From contig SRSI01000046.1 in assembly GCA_005656395.1 (NCBI GenBank), forward strand, positions 1,240,001 through 1,304,000: a DNA stretch of 64,000 nt, given 5' to 3'. Each line of letters begins with the position of its first letter. Position 1 is the stretch's first letter. The notes under the pieces are model-generated. The model was not told the origin of the DNA, did no database searches, and saw only the letters and a program-made list of their open reading frames with translations. This stretch comes from Strongyloides papillosus. Taxonomy: Eukaryota; Nematoda; Chromadorea; Rhabditida; Strongyloididae. Position numbers and translations under genes: made by a program. Positions 1 through 10,618 of the stretch are shown in pieces.

Positions 1-166
1 GGTGTTGTTTTCACCATTCATTATGACAAACTAATATATTATAAATAATCGTGGGACTAATCATATACTTTTCTTTAATGTACAATTAATATACATATCC
101 ACAGGTGTTATTTTTGTAAAAATAAAAAGGTTATCAACATATTAATGAGTTATATCACAAGGAATA

Positions 167-170
167 ATAT
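167..170. other. target-site duplication, left copy (ATAT)
   Basis: ATAT immediately precedes the left LTR, and ATAT also follows the right LTR at 5664-5667. A 4-bp duplication is in the normal range for Ty3/gypsy integrases. In AT-rich DNA a chance match is possible, but it sits exactly at the limits of the direct repeats. Confidence 0.65.
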
Positions 171-390
171 CGTTATAGTGTAGCGGTTTAAAATTAATAA
201 ATAACAATAAGAATAAGAGAAATATTTTATTATAAGAAAAGCAAAAAGATACAATTAATAATATTGTAAGTTAGTTTTTCATCCTCCCAGTTACCACTGC
301 CTAATATTGCTAGTATTCTCCCTTTTATATCCCACTGGGCGGGTCTGTTTGTCCCATCATTATTTTGTTAAAAATTCCAATATTATTTCG
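171..390 (-). repeat. 3' LTR (left copy)
   Basis: This copy matches 5444-5663 base for base over 220 bp in my reading. Read on minus, it begins CGAAATAATA and ends CTATAACG, so it lacks the usual TG...CA ends. It holds a TATA box (complement of 321-329) and an AATAAA signal (complement of 226-231) about 95 bp downstream, the normal U3-R order. Confidence 0.85.
321..329 (-). promoter_or_regulatory. LTR TATA box, 3' copy
   Basis: On minus this reads TATAAAAGG. The same motif is in the 5' LTR (complement of 5594-5602), where it would drive the element's own transcript. Confidence 0.6.
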
Positions 391-489
391 CCTCCCATCC
401 CCACTTCTTTGCCTCCGGTGAAGAATTTTCTCATATTCAATATCGCTAGTTCCATCTAATTTTGATGGTCCACCAATACAAAGAAATTG
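325..489 (-). CDS. short open frame crossing the polypurine tract into the 3' LTR
   Basis: A minus-strand frame of 54 codons runs from after a TGA at 490-492, through the polypurine tract, and ends at a TAA inside the LTR TATA box. Its composition is charged and varied (for example LHRRQRSGDGRRNN), unlike random AT-rich translation. It may be the C-terminal end of a decayed third ORF; further coding-like pieces lie upstream on minus at about 500-660 but contain stops. There is no ATG at its start and no family was recognised. Confidence 0.3.
   Translation of the reverse strand, partial: QFLCIGGPSKLDGTSDIEYEKILHRRQRSGDGRRNNIGIFNKIMMGQTDPPSGI
391..404 (-). promoter_or_regulatory. polypurine tract for plus-strand priming
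   Basis: On minus this reads GTGGGGATGGGAGG directly against the 3' LTR start. A purine run at this position is the standard plus-strand primer of LTR retroelements, and it fixes the element's orientation independently of the integrase. Confidence 0.75.
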
Positions 490-928
490 TCATTTTGAGT
501 TCAATGCTACCTTAATAGCATTTTACTAATGGCCTTTTGGAATCAAATACTATAATGGTCTCTTCCATAATTATCTTGGCAACAACATTATGTCTTAACA
601 ATACATTGGTCAAAACACAATTATTGGAGAAAAATTTCTATTGTACAATACCGATAATATAGTTTAATAAACCATAGTACCAAGAGGTGAGTTTTGATGT
701 TCAGGTAAAAAAAAAACATCTTAAAAGTTTTTATTTTACAGCACTCCAACAGTTTTTGTAGCTGGCCCATAATAATTTTAGTTGAGTGGATTAACATATT
801 ATTCGTGTCTTCATGAATAGATATTAATAGTTAAATTGTTCAGAATTATTTTAATTATTAAGTCTCCTACAGCTCACTGTATCTACGAAATATTTTTATC
901 ATTTTAAAGTTTTTATTTATCTCTAAAT

Positions 929-1267
929 ATGATTGTAGTTTCAGGAAATATGAGCTTCTGCAAAGTACCACCAGGTATTGAGGATCCAACGGACTTATGT
1001 TCACAATGTGTATCAGTTGGTGGAACAACTGATAATAAGAAGAAGGAAATATTTCTTTTTGTTATGGGACTATTGGCCCCCATCGTTATCAAATTTCTAT
1101 CCACAACCACTTATGGAAAGAAGATTTTGGAGTGGATTCATCAGATTGGGGAGCATTTCCCGGATACCGGAATCTCAGAATTTCTGAGATCAGCTGCTGT
1201 TGCCTCAACTGCCCCTACCGATACAACCACTACTATGGGTGATGACAAAGAAATCATGGAGGTCTAA
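929..1267 (+). CDS. hypothetical 112-aa protein with one membrane segment, antisense inside the retroelement
   Basis: The reading frame lies on plus, opposite to pol. Codon use is clearly GC-richer than in most genes of the window, with many C/G third positions, which supports real coding. Two ATGs are available, at 929 and 950. A splice-acceptor-like TTTCAG ends at 943, so the part before the second ATG may be intron or 5' UTR. The protein has a CxxC-like stretch (LCSQC) near the N terminus, a hydrophobic segment (IFLFVMGLLAPIVIKFL) and a Thr-rich tail. An AT-rich 3' region with TTTATTAAA-type runs follows. I recognise no family. It could be a captured host fragment, an antisense ORF of the element, or the last exon of a spliced gene. 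Confidence 0.45.
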   Translation: MIVVSGNMSFCKVPPGIEDPTDLCSQCVSVGGTTDNKKKEIFLFVMGLLAPIVIKFLSTTTYGKKILEWIHQIGEHFPDTGISEFLRSAAVASTAPTDTTTTMGDDKEIMEV

Positions 1268-2003
1268 ATTCTTTTTTTCTTCTACTTCATTATGGGTGTT
1301 GCCGTTATTATACCATATCATCATTTTGTTTTGTTTTGTTTATTTATTAATTTTCTTTTATTAAATTCAATTTGTTTGAATCGAATTCTGTCTTATTTAT
1401 TTATTAAAGTTTTTGTGCAAGGCTTATACAAACGTATATAAATAGGTTTGGGGTATTGGAGAAGTTGGTTCGCTTCACAATAACATATTTATTAGGATAT
1501 CTAGGTTTCACAGTAAAATAGTATGATATTTAATGAGACAAACAATATTATGTGGGATTATAATAGCACATAGCATGGATTATTTTATAGAAGACTTCTC
1601 TCTTATACTATATGGAGAGAATTTAAACATTATTTAATACATGAATTAATTACAATAAATTTTATTAAAAGCGTAAATTATAGAATTAGATGATACAAAA
1701 GCAAAAGATGAGAGGAAAAAAAAATGATATTAATAAAATCTATAAGAGATAATGATTATAAAGCAAAATGATTTAACAAGTTTAAAGAAAATATATAAAT
1801 AATTTTGCAAGAGAAATTAGAAATATAAGCAATACTTATGAATTTCGAGAGAAATTCTTAAATTATTGGAGATCTAGTGTGAAGGTCACAATAGATTGAT
1901 ATATTATGAGGTAATAATTTGAAAATGCATAATAAAAATTAATAATAATGCACACAATGTTAATAAAAATATCAACTTTTGTTGAAACTTATCTGGGAGA
2001 TTT

Positions 2004-3083
2004 CTATTCTGGTGTCGTTTTGAACTTTTTGAGTTGTTTGAGATGAGCATAAGTGTAAATCCTTTCTCCTTTAAGCCTCTTGTGAGCTATCCTTCCGGAT
2101 TTCGTGATTCGGCTGAGTTTGCAATCTCCTGTTTCTTCATTTATCTCCATTATGCAGAACGGTCCATCATACCTTTCTTGTAATTTCTTCTTATTGCCTA
2201 CTTTATCCAAAATAGCTTTCAGAACTATATCGCCTTCCTTGAACATATGTTCTTTCTTTTCTTCTTGGTTTTCCCTATTTTTAGTTAGTCTTCCTCTTAC
2301 CTTAGATATAATTTCTTCGTGGTTAATTAATTCTTCTGGTTGATTCAGGTGGTTTATCATTGAAAGAATGTCAATAGCATTGTTTCTTGTCCGTCCATGT
2401 AATACTTCATATGGTTTCTGTCCGGTGCTAGTGTGTATCTGGTTGTTGTAGACTCCAATTACCGTTGGAACTACTATATCCCAGTTTTCTTCTGCTTCGT
2501 AGCATGCAATGATTTCATTTATTGTACGATTTGATCTTTCTACCAATCCATTGCTGTTGTGATTGTATGCTATTGATGTTCTTATTTCCACATTCCAATT
2601 TTTCATGAATTCGTTAAATAAATTGCTGACAAAGTATTTTGCGTTGTCTAGTCGAATAGTTTTGGGTGTTCCATACCTACTAAATACTTGATTATTAATT
2701 TCATATATAATGTACTCCGCTTTCGTCTTTCTCAATGGAATAACGATAGTAAATTTAGAAAATTCATCTGCAATGACCAACAAATATTCATTTTTTCTAT
2801 TTGTAATTGGTAACGGTCCTCTGATGTCTATATTTAACCTTTCCCATGGTCTTTCTGGAATATCCCATGTTCCTTTCCAGTCTGTTGTTGTATTTGGTTG
2901 GAATTTTACTTTTTGACAAGTTTCACAATGTAATTTGATTTCCATATTTTCCCACTAAAAATATTTCTGTATTATCTCCTTAATCCTGTGTATTCCAAAA
3001 TGTCCGCCAAGTTTTGGATTTTCATGGATGTAAGAAATTAGTTTACTCCTTTCATTGTCAGGTACATAGAATTTTTCAATTCC
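2004..3083 (-). pseudogene. Ty3/gypsy integrase with broken N-terminal part
   Basis: The intact stretch is 313 aa (2004-2945). It carries the integrase core: D in NIDIRGPLP, D in RLDNAKYF and E in NGLVERSNRTI, the DDE triad with typical Ty3/gypsy context. A GPF motif lies near the C terminus. Upstream in the same frame are the zinc-binding histidines (HENPKLGGH) and cysteines (CETC), but a TAG at 2955-2957 separates them. Another in-frame stop, TAA, sits at 3084-3086. As written it cannot be made as one polyprotein. The product would join cDNA to host DNA after reverse transcription. Whether the 313-aa fragment is made from its internal ATG is unknown; without the HHCC domain it would probably be inactive. 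Confidence 0.85.
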
Positions 3084-3086
3084 TTA

Positions 3087-3557
3087 ATTTTCACAATTAC
3101 CAGATTTTTAAGTCTTCGATGTTGGTTTTTCATCACATTTTGCAAGAATTCTTCATTTTGCCTTGAAGTACTCCACCCTGCCATATTAAGAGATGTCCTC
3201 ATCTCTCTAAAAGTTGTTGGCTTCATAAACCTGAGAGATGGCATTTCCGGGTGGGTTCTCCAATAAAGTTGACATTAGGTCTTTCAATTCCTTACGATGA
3301 TGTTTCTGTCTTTCTCTTCTTGAGGGGATTCTGGTGACAATTGCTTTTATATTTCTTGCGAAAAATCTTTTGACACCAGTGACATCTAAGTCCAATTGTC
3401 CTTTCTTGACATAATTATCAAGGGTAACAGCTCCATCCAAATCTTTCTTGCTATTTCTAATGGTATCCATGATTAATCGTTTAACTAACCTGAGAAATGA
3501 TCGGTCACGGCTTCGGCGTCGACTTAGTCTGATAACAATAATAGTAAACAAGTACAC
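3087..3557 (-). pseudogene. decayed retroelement coding region, unassigned
   Basis: Two overlapping minus-strand frames (3207-3557, 116 aa; 3038-3244, 68 aa) abut the integrase start. The first has basic stretches (IPSRRERQKHHRKELKDL) and ends near ENPPGNAISQVYEAN. Several stops interrupt the integrase frame here. The position is where RNase H or the RNase H-integrase linker would be expected, but no such motif was seen. It may be a gag remnant joined to integrase by deletion. Confidence 0.4.
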
Positions 3558-4940
3558 GAATACGTATACTTATTTCGGTGAGTGGTAACTCTTTTTAAAC
3601 TTTTCTTATTTTTATACTCTCTTATCTCCCCCTCCTTCGATCTTCCTCTTTGCAACCCCTAGGATTATTAGATTCTTCTTTTGAGCTGTTATCCAATGTT
3701 TCCTAATTTGATGGCAGTAAAATTGTAAAAAATTCTTACTAAAATGCGGGGATTTTACCAAAGGGAATTATGCCTCTGCTTTGATAGTACGATTACTAAC
3801 CCTATTACGCCTAGTAATGTCTAATTTACCAAAAACGACTAATTCCTTTTTTCTAAACGAAATTAATCTTATTTTCTAAAAATAACTAATTCTTTTTCTA
3901 AAAATAACTCAATTCTCCAGACATCAAATTCCTATTTATCAAAACGGATGGGTTTTCTTTTGATAAAGATTTTAGAAACTCTCTCTCGTAGATTATTTAA
4001 TACTTTTCTTTATCTGGTCTTCTTTATATAATTAATTGCAAAAATATTTTATAATATTTTACGAATTGTAAAGAAGGGCTTTCTGTCTTTTTAAATTGGA
4101 TTTAAATTTTCTATTATATATTACTTTTTTATTTCTTTTCTAATGGCGTTGGGTATGTTTTGGGAATTACTGTCGTAATTCCTTATTGTCTTATTCTCAA
4201 GACGGATACTTTTTCTTTTTACTACATAATACGCTGCGCAGTTATTTTAAATGCCTTTTTTTTCGTCAAATCTTATTATTATTTTATATTTTGTAATCCA
4301 TCTATCCTAAGGCCATCAAAGAAACATTGGCAACGACATATAATACAATTTATCTATCTATTATTGGGCTTTTCGGATACAATAAACTCATTTGCAATTT
4401 ATCAAAAATTTAATCAGTAGTCTTTTTAAATTCTGAAACATCCCTCACAGTTATTTTCCCATTTACTACATCACACAAAAAGCAGACATGATGGATCTAC
4501 TTTTTGCTCCCTTAACACCCCGTCTCTCTAGTAAAGAGTTATCTTGACGTAGCTGTACCGCATATACAGCCCCATTACTCACGATGCATAAGGAAGGTTA
4601 AACACAACAAACAACTTTTCTAAGCAATTTCAAATAATTTTCTAAATAACTTCGAGTAATTACCTATATATTGTGCAATTTAAACCTATGAGTAATGGAA
4701 TTCTTAATATAATAAACAAAATTTAACCCCTAACTTAACTGTAATGTAATAAACTTGGTATTTTTATGGAAAAAGAAAAAATTATATAATTTTTCATGAG
4801 CCACTCGCTCCTATTTTAGAAATACCAATCAGTACCTTTCGGCTATTCTTTCCCTTGGTCCTTTAATACTGACCTGGAATTTTATTTATATTGCGCAACC
4901 TATTCCTTAACCGAAAGGGTGTCACTGATACCATAAGCTT
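3558..4940 (-). other. retroelement interior without recognisable genes
   Basis: No minus-strand frame of useful length and no reverse transcriptase YxDD-like motif was seen. A plus frame at 4160-4420 (86 aa) is AT-driven, has no recognisable domain and is probably spurious. If the element once had gag-protease-RT, most of it has been lost or scrambled here. Confidence 0.5.
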
Positions 4941-5106
4941 CTAACATGCCATCTTGGCCGAGATGAACATGACTTCATACTTATTTCTCACTGACTCGAC
5001 TTGGGGCACATAACAATCCAAACCAGATTGGATAATGTTAGAACCAAACATTATCGGGCATATTTCTCCGTGATTCGTCAACCCCGAAGGTCCCCAGTCT
5101 GCCATA
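4941..5106 (-). CDS. short ORF in the 5' part of the retroelement
   Basis: A 54-aa minus-strand frame starts at ATG (5106) with MADWGPSGLTNHGEICPIMF and ends at TAG (4941-4943). Codons are GC-rich and the peptide looks coding. It is the first good ATG frame downstream of the 5' LTR, where gag would begin. No domain was recognised; it may be a truncated gag start. Confidence 0.35.
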
Positions 5107-5443
5107 ACCTTAGCTAGCTATTCTTAGGAAAAATATCCTTACCAGGGATATTTTAATACATATTACTTACTATCTACAAGTGCTAGTAGCATTTTAGCAC
5201 CTGATTACGAAACTATTCTTTACTTAATAGTCATTTATGATACAAACGAGATTTCTAGACTACTTTTTCTAATTTCTCTCTTAATCGTACAATCGTAACC
5301 TTTATGTTACAACCGCAGATTTTACTATCTCAAAAATGTCGCTACTGTAGGAAAATATGTGAGGGGTTTCCATGATACAACTATATTTTATGTCTTGCTC
5401 ACCTGGAATCATAGCAGCGTCGTGGAAGATCTCGGTGGAACCT
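5107..5443 (-). other. leader downstream of the 5' LTR
   Basis: A normal tRNA primer-binding site starts with TGG just inside the LTR. The minus-strand sequence here starts AGGTTCCACCGAGATC with no TGG nearby. Further in is ATGATTCCAG followed by GTGAGC, which looks like a splice donor. The priming mode is therefore unclear. Confidence 0.4.
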
Positions 5444-5663
5444 CGTTATAGTGTAGCGGTTTAAAATTAATAAATAACAATAAGAATAAGAGAAATATTT
5501 TATTATAAGAAAAGCAAAAAGATACAATTAATAATATTGTAAGTTAGTTTTTCATCCTCCCAGTTACCACTGCCTAATATTGCTAGTATTCTCCCTTTTA
5601 TATCCCACTGGGCGGGTCTGTTTGTCCCATCATTATTTTGTTAAAAATTCCAATATTATTTCG
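5444..5663 (-). repeat. 5' LTR (right copy)
   Basis: This is the upstream LTR for the minus-strand element. It contains the TATA-like TATAAAAGG (complement of 5594-5602) and AATAAA (complement of 5499-5504). Transcription from here would run left through the element, away from the BAIAP3-like gene at 5901. Confidence 0.85.
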
Positions 5664-5667
5664 ATAT
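5664..5667. other. target-site duplication, right copy (ATAT)
   Basis: This is the partner of 167-170. The repeat identity stops exactly here, which supports the inferred LTR edge. Confidence 0.65.
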
Positions 5668-5900
5668 AGTAAAAACATTAGTTATTATAAAAGAGAAACA
5701 ATTATTATTTTTCTTATCAAGGCTTTATTATTTCACTTTTATAAAAAGAAAATGTGCAAATACATTAATGTTATTGATAAGAATAATTTTATTTGATAGA
5801 AAATAAAACATTATGGAGTTTGATTGTATTTTATAATTTAGTACATGCGAAACACCAACCATTATTAAATCTAAAGTATTTCATATTCTTATTTTTTGTA

Positions 5901-8900
5901 ATGGAAAAAATGGATAAAAAAGAAAATAAATGTTGTGAGAGTAATAGTAACTTGAAATGTAATAATTATATAAAAAATGAAAAAGAGAGATTATACTGTT
6001 CAGTTGCTGCAGCTATTGTTGGATGCTCAACAAATAAAGACGCCATTTTGAGTAAAAATTTTAAAAAAACTGATGAAAAAGAAATAAAAGATAAAAATAA
6101 TATTAAAAAAGAATTTGAATTTTTGAAGCAGGTAATTATAGTTGATTATAAAAAATATTTTTCTAGGTTTTTAATCAAGAAAACAACACAAAATGTGGTT
6201 TGGAATTGATTGAAAGGAATGAACTTACAATTGAAATTATAGTAAAAACTTCATATCCATGTTTTTTTATATTTACAGTTAATAGGAAAACAAAAAATTC
6301 AAATATACAATATGTCAATCAAATAATTGAAGCAAATATCCTTCATACAATAACTGTTTTAGAAGAACCAAATTTATCATTTAGGATTTACCAACAAAAT
6401 AATGTAAATCAATGCGATTCACATTTAAACAAAACATTTCATAAATCAACAAAGCTTTTTAAAAAATTAACCCGTCATATTGATAAGAATGGACTGTGTT
6501 TAAATATTGATATGAAATCATTTAAACTCAATAAAACACATAATTTTACATTAGATGGAATCAATGCGACAGCTGATGTTAAAATAAGGAGAAAAAATTG
6601 TTTTGGTTATGAGGAAGTTATATTTGGTTTGGAGGAACTTAAAGATGTTATTAATAAAATTTTTATCCATGTATTTAATGTTTATAGAAATAATAATGAC
6701 ATAGAGGAATTGAAGTGTAATTTAACGATGGCTAATTTTATTCTACAATGTATTACAGAATATTATGGTATTATACCCTTAACAATGAGACTCCTTGTCT
6801 TAGCAAAAATGTTTGATCTCCATTTTAGTGGTGATTTTATGGATATAAGAGAAAAAATTTTAAGTCACAATTGTGAAATTATAAAAGGTGCTTGTTTACT
6901 GACAACACCAAAAGCTTTAAAAGCTTTGAGCATTCTTGGTGAATCGATTATCAAATACTTTAATTCTATTATTGAATTATATGGTGATTCTTATTTTTTT
7001 CCACCTGAATCAGAAACGACACGCATTAAGGAATTTGCAAAATGGACAAAATTAATAGCAATTATTTTAAAAGTAAAAATATGGGATAATCCTGTTGCAG
7101 ATGTGTATGTAGTGAAACTCCAAAATACTATAAAAGACTTATTAGAAAAAAAAATTCTGGAATGGTTTTCAAAAAAGAATATTGCCATTGATAATCAATT
7201 AACATATATAGACTATATTTGTTCAATAATTGATCAGCTATATTTATGTATCTCATCACATCACCACTATTTAACAAATATCTTTGATTTATTCCAATTG
7301 AATTATACAAATATTGTATTTAAAGTAGTAAACGAACGTTTGAATCTCCTCATAAAATCATCAATAACAAATACTGTTGGTGAATTAAACAATAAAAATC
7401 ATAAAGAGTTAGAAATATTTACAAGATCAACTATGAAACTATTTGATGCGTTGAGACAATTTAGAGTACTACAATCTAATCTTAATTGTACGGATCTTAT
7501 ATCGTATGAAGATTACTTTGAGACAACATCCGTTTTTTGGACATTTACATGGAACAACATGAGTAAACAATTAATTTATAAAACATTAGAACCACAGCAT
7601 AACGAAAGAAGGAAACATTCAGATTCAATTACTTCTGTTATATCATTGAAAAATAACAAGATTTTTGATTTTCCTTGTTTTGATAGCGCAATTTATTGTT
7701 TAGCCATTTGGAAAGCATTATCAGATGATTATGTTAGACTTCAAATAACTAATCCCCGAATTGCAAGAATATGTTCACTTAGAATAATTTGTGTATGTTT
7801 ATATAATTTATAATAATATTATAAAAAAAAAACTTTGTAGGTATTTGGAGAAAATTTGAGATTATACTCAAAAGAGATATGTAAAGAAGCAAGATTAAAA
7901 AACAATGCAATATTTTTTCTAAAAAGTGCCAATAGTATTGAACATGTAGTGGAACAAATAACACAAAATTACCCACGTTTTATTGAAATTGAGAGATTAA
8001 AAGTTCTATTAAGCGAGGAGGAGTATTTTACTGTTTGTAATACAATGTCAAAAATAATAACAACAACACAAAATATATGTTATAGGATGGCGGAAGATTT
8101 AGTTGTAATGTTTTTATCAAAAAAGAAAGATGTTTTAAAAAATTTATGTAGAAATTTATCTCACCAGGGTGTCAAAAGAGAGAAAAAAAATTTAAAAGCA
8201 TTGGTGAAGAATTTTTTAAATCATGAAGGAATGGAAAATTTAGTATATTATTTGGATAAATTATATAATTTAATTGATAAAAACTTGTCCTCACGATTAT
8301 GTAAATATGGCTCGGAAAAATTATGGACTTTAACGGAATGTTATATAAAAGATTCTTTAATAATGGGACAACCTGTAAAATATTATGAGCAAATGGAATC
8401 AGCGTGTTACCACATATGTCAAATTTTAAAAGTTGTTTGGGATACCGAAAAAAGTCAATTACATAAAGAAATAAAAATGAATAAAATATCAACTGAAGAT
8501 CTAATTCTTCAATATTATTCAAGATTAGGTGATAGAACAATTAATACTCCAATTGATAGTCATACACAAACATTAACACTAAGAATTGGATATGTTCCAA
8601 TGTCTGGACAACAAATATTATTATCAATGCTTATTATCAGAGCAAATAATGTTCCAATACTAGATACATTTTCAAAAAGTTCTGATCCTTATGTTAGAAT
8701 TGAATTGATGCCACGGTATTATTTTCCATTATATTTATATCCACCATCAACTACAGAGATTAGGCAAAAAACATTAAATCCGAGGTGGAATCAGATGTTT
8801 CAAATGACAATAGCTGAAAATAAGTATTTTGTTAATGGTGCATGTCTTAGAATTAGTATATTAGATCATGATGTTGTACTATTTAACGACATTGCTGGGG

Positions 8901-9208
8901 AAGCATTCATTCCCCTTTCAACAATACCAAAAATGGCTGGATCAGAAATTAAAAATTTACCAAAACAAATTGTTTTACCAATATTGCCTGTTTCATATAA
9001 TCAATATGGGATTGAATTTATGATATTAAAAGATAGAAGTATCCAAGATAAAGACGCCAAAGAATTTTGTGATTATGAGTTATATATTAAAAATTATCAC
9101 ATGCTTCCTCCGACTAGTGATGATGATAAGGAATTTCGAATTGAGGCTATTAAAACATTCGATAAAAGAAAAAATCAAATAAAAACAGTAATAAAAAATG
9201 TTTTTTGA
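5901..9208 (+). CDS. BAIAP3/UNC13-family exocytosis protein, MUN and C2 domains
   Basis: Exons 5901-6131, 6167-7792 and 7841-9208 (1074 aa); introns 6132-6166 and 7793-7840 have GT-AG ends and keep frame. The long helical middle (about residues 200-800) fits the MUN/MHD region, and the last 280 residues contain a C2 domain (SKSSDPYVRIELMP, then ILDHDVVLFNDIAGEAFIPL). Family members prime or tether vesicles with SNAREs and syntaxin at the plasma membrane. BAIAP3 and Munc13-4 have this MUN-C2 end. I found no clear N-terminal C2A domain, so the gene may be shortened or have more exons under or beyond the retroelement. The start at 5901 is the first ATG in a plausible context; the frame is open upstream to at least 5793. 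BBS5 begins 140 bp downstream on the same strand. Confidence 0.75.
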
Positions 9209-9348
9209 TAATTTAATTTTTAATAAATGTATCATTTATTATTAATTATATTATCTTTATTTAATTTATTTTCTTATAATTACTAATTTTGTTTCTATGG
9301 TAACTTGTTTGTTTTTACTTTAAAATTTTACTTTAATATTAATTAATA

Positions 9349-10440
9349 ATGAAAGATAATTTTGTTTATGATGGTATTTGGCAAGACAGAGATATTTGTT
9401 TTGATCTCGAATCAAGGTAAATTTCTTTTTTTTGTACTTTATATAACATATTTTAAAGATTACTTCGTCTTATTCCTGGAGAAATACTAATAGAGAAAAT
9501 CGATAATGTGGAAGATACTAAAGGGAATAATGGAGATAGAGGTGTTCTTAGAATAACCAATATCCGTCTTATTTGGAATGCATCATCAATGACAAGGATT
9601 AATCTTTCAATAGGTTTTAATTCTGTAAATGGTGTTACTACTAGAATAGCAAATTCTAGAGTAAGAGGTCAAGCAGAATCATTGTATTTGATGGCAAAAA
9701 ATGCCTCTACAAGATTTGAATTTATTTTTACTTGTGTTAATCCATCACAAACAAAATTATTTACAACTGTTATTGGTATTCATCGTGCCTACGAGACATC
9801 AAAACTTTATAGAGAATTAAAAATGAGAGGTGTCCTCTTAACTGAAGGTAATTTAAATTTACTTCCACAAGAAAATTTAATTGAAAAAATTGATGGTGTA
9901 TGGAATCTAAGTTCGGAACAAGGAAATTTAGGTATAATGATTTTGACAAATATTAGAATTGTATGGTATTCCTCAATAAATGTTTATTATAATGTTAGTA
10001 TACCATATCTACAATTACAATCATCTAGAATTAGAGATTCAAAATTTGGATTGGCATTAGTTCTTGAGACAAGTGTCCAATCTGGTGATTATATCTTAGG
10101 ATTTCGTGTGGATTGTATAGAAAAATTAGAAAATATATCAAAGTCAATTCAAGTACTTCATAAGGCATATGTTAATAAACCTATATTTGGTGTACAATAT
10201 AAAAAAGATCGACCACAAACTCCACAATCTGCTATTGAAAATGAAGAAATAATCGATGAAATGAAAGAAATTGATGAAAAACCACTAAGAATGGATGCTT
10301 TTGCAGCTTATTTTTCGGATGGTGTTATAAAAAATGTTCCTGTGCGTCCTCCTGTATTTAGTGAAGAATTAGGTGTAGCAATTGAACAATTAAAAGATGG
10401 TTTTACAATGGAAGATTTATGGAATATCAATGTTGATTGA
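9349..10440 (+). CDS. bbs-5: Bardet-Biedl syndrome 5 protein (BBSome subunit)
   Basis: Exons 9349-9416 and 9459-10440, 349 aa. The first 23 residues (MKDNFVYDGIWQDRDICFDL) come from a short exon; the junction codon AG|A is in frame. The rest carries two PH-like BBS5 repeats: one from about residue 25 (LIPGEILIEKIDN...RGVLRITNIRLIWNA) and one from about residue 155 (LIEKIDGVWNLSSEQGNLGIMI). BBS5 binds phosphoinositides and is part of the BBSome, which moves membrane proteins in cilia; in nematodes these are on sensory neurons. Length is close to the usual about 340-370 aa. It lies 140 bp after the BAIAP3-like gene and 178 bp before a kinase gene, all on plus. Confidence 0.93.
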
Positions 10441-10618
10441 ATAATTATTCTACAAAAATTTGTTTATTTCAAATTAATAATAAAATTTTTTTTTATTTGT
10501 AAATTATTATCATACTATAATCTTTAAATGTAATAGATTTTTTCTAAGTATTTTAACTTTTAATAATCAATCAATCAACTAACAAACCTAACAACCTACT
10601 ACTAATATAATTATAACT

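Larger units (their letters stand above)
171..5663 (-). mobile_element. Ty3/gypsy-like LTR retrotransposon, pol-defective
   Basis: Two 220-bp direct repeats with no difference that I could see bound a 5.05-kb interior. ATAT flanks both outer edges (167-170 and 5664-5667) as a 4-bp target-site duplication. On the minus strand a purine-rich tract directly abuts the 3' LTR. The interior carries an integrase of the Ty3/gypsy type, with a DDE core and a GPF motif near its C terminus, but stop codons break its N-terminal part. I could not find protease, reverse transcriptase or RNase H between 3557 and 5443. Apparently identical LTRs imply a recent insertion, while the coding part is defective, so the copy was probably mobilised by proteins supplied in trans. 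The right edge lies 238 bp upstream of the next gene's first usable ATG. Confidence 0.85.

Noticed and set aside
4160..4420. 86-aa plus frame inside the retroelement
   Set aside because: Low complexity, wrong strand for the element and no domain.
5443..5663. LTR repeat as CRISPR or satellite
   Set aside because: Only two copies, 5.27 kb apart, with TATA box, polyA signal and adjacent polypurine tract: LTRs.
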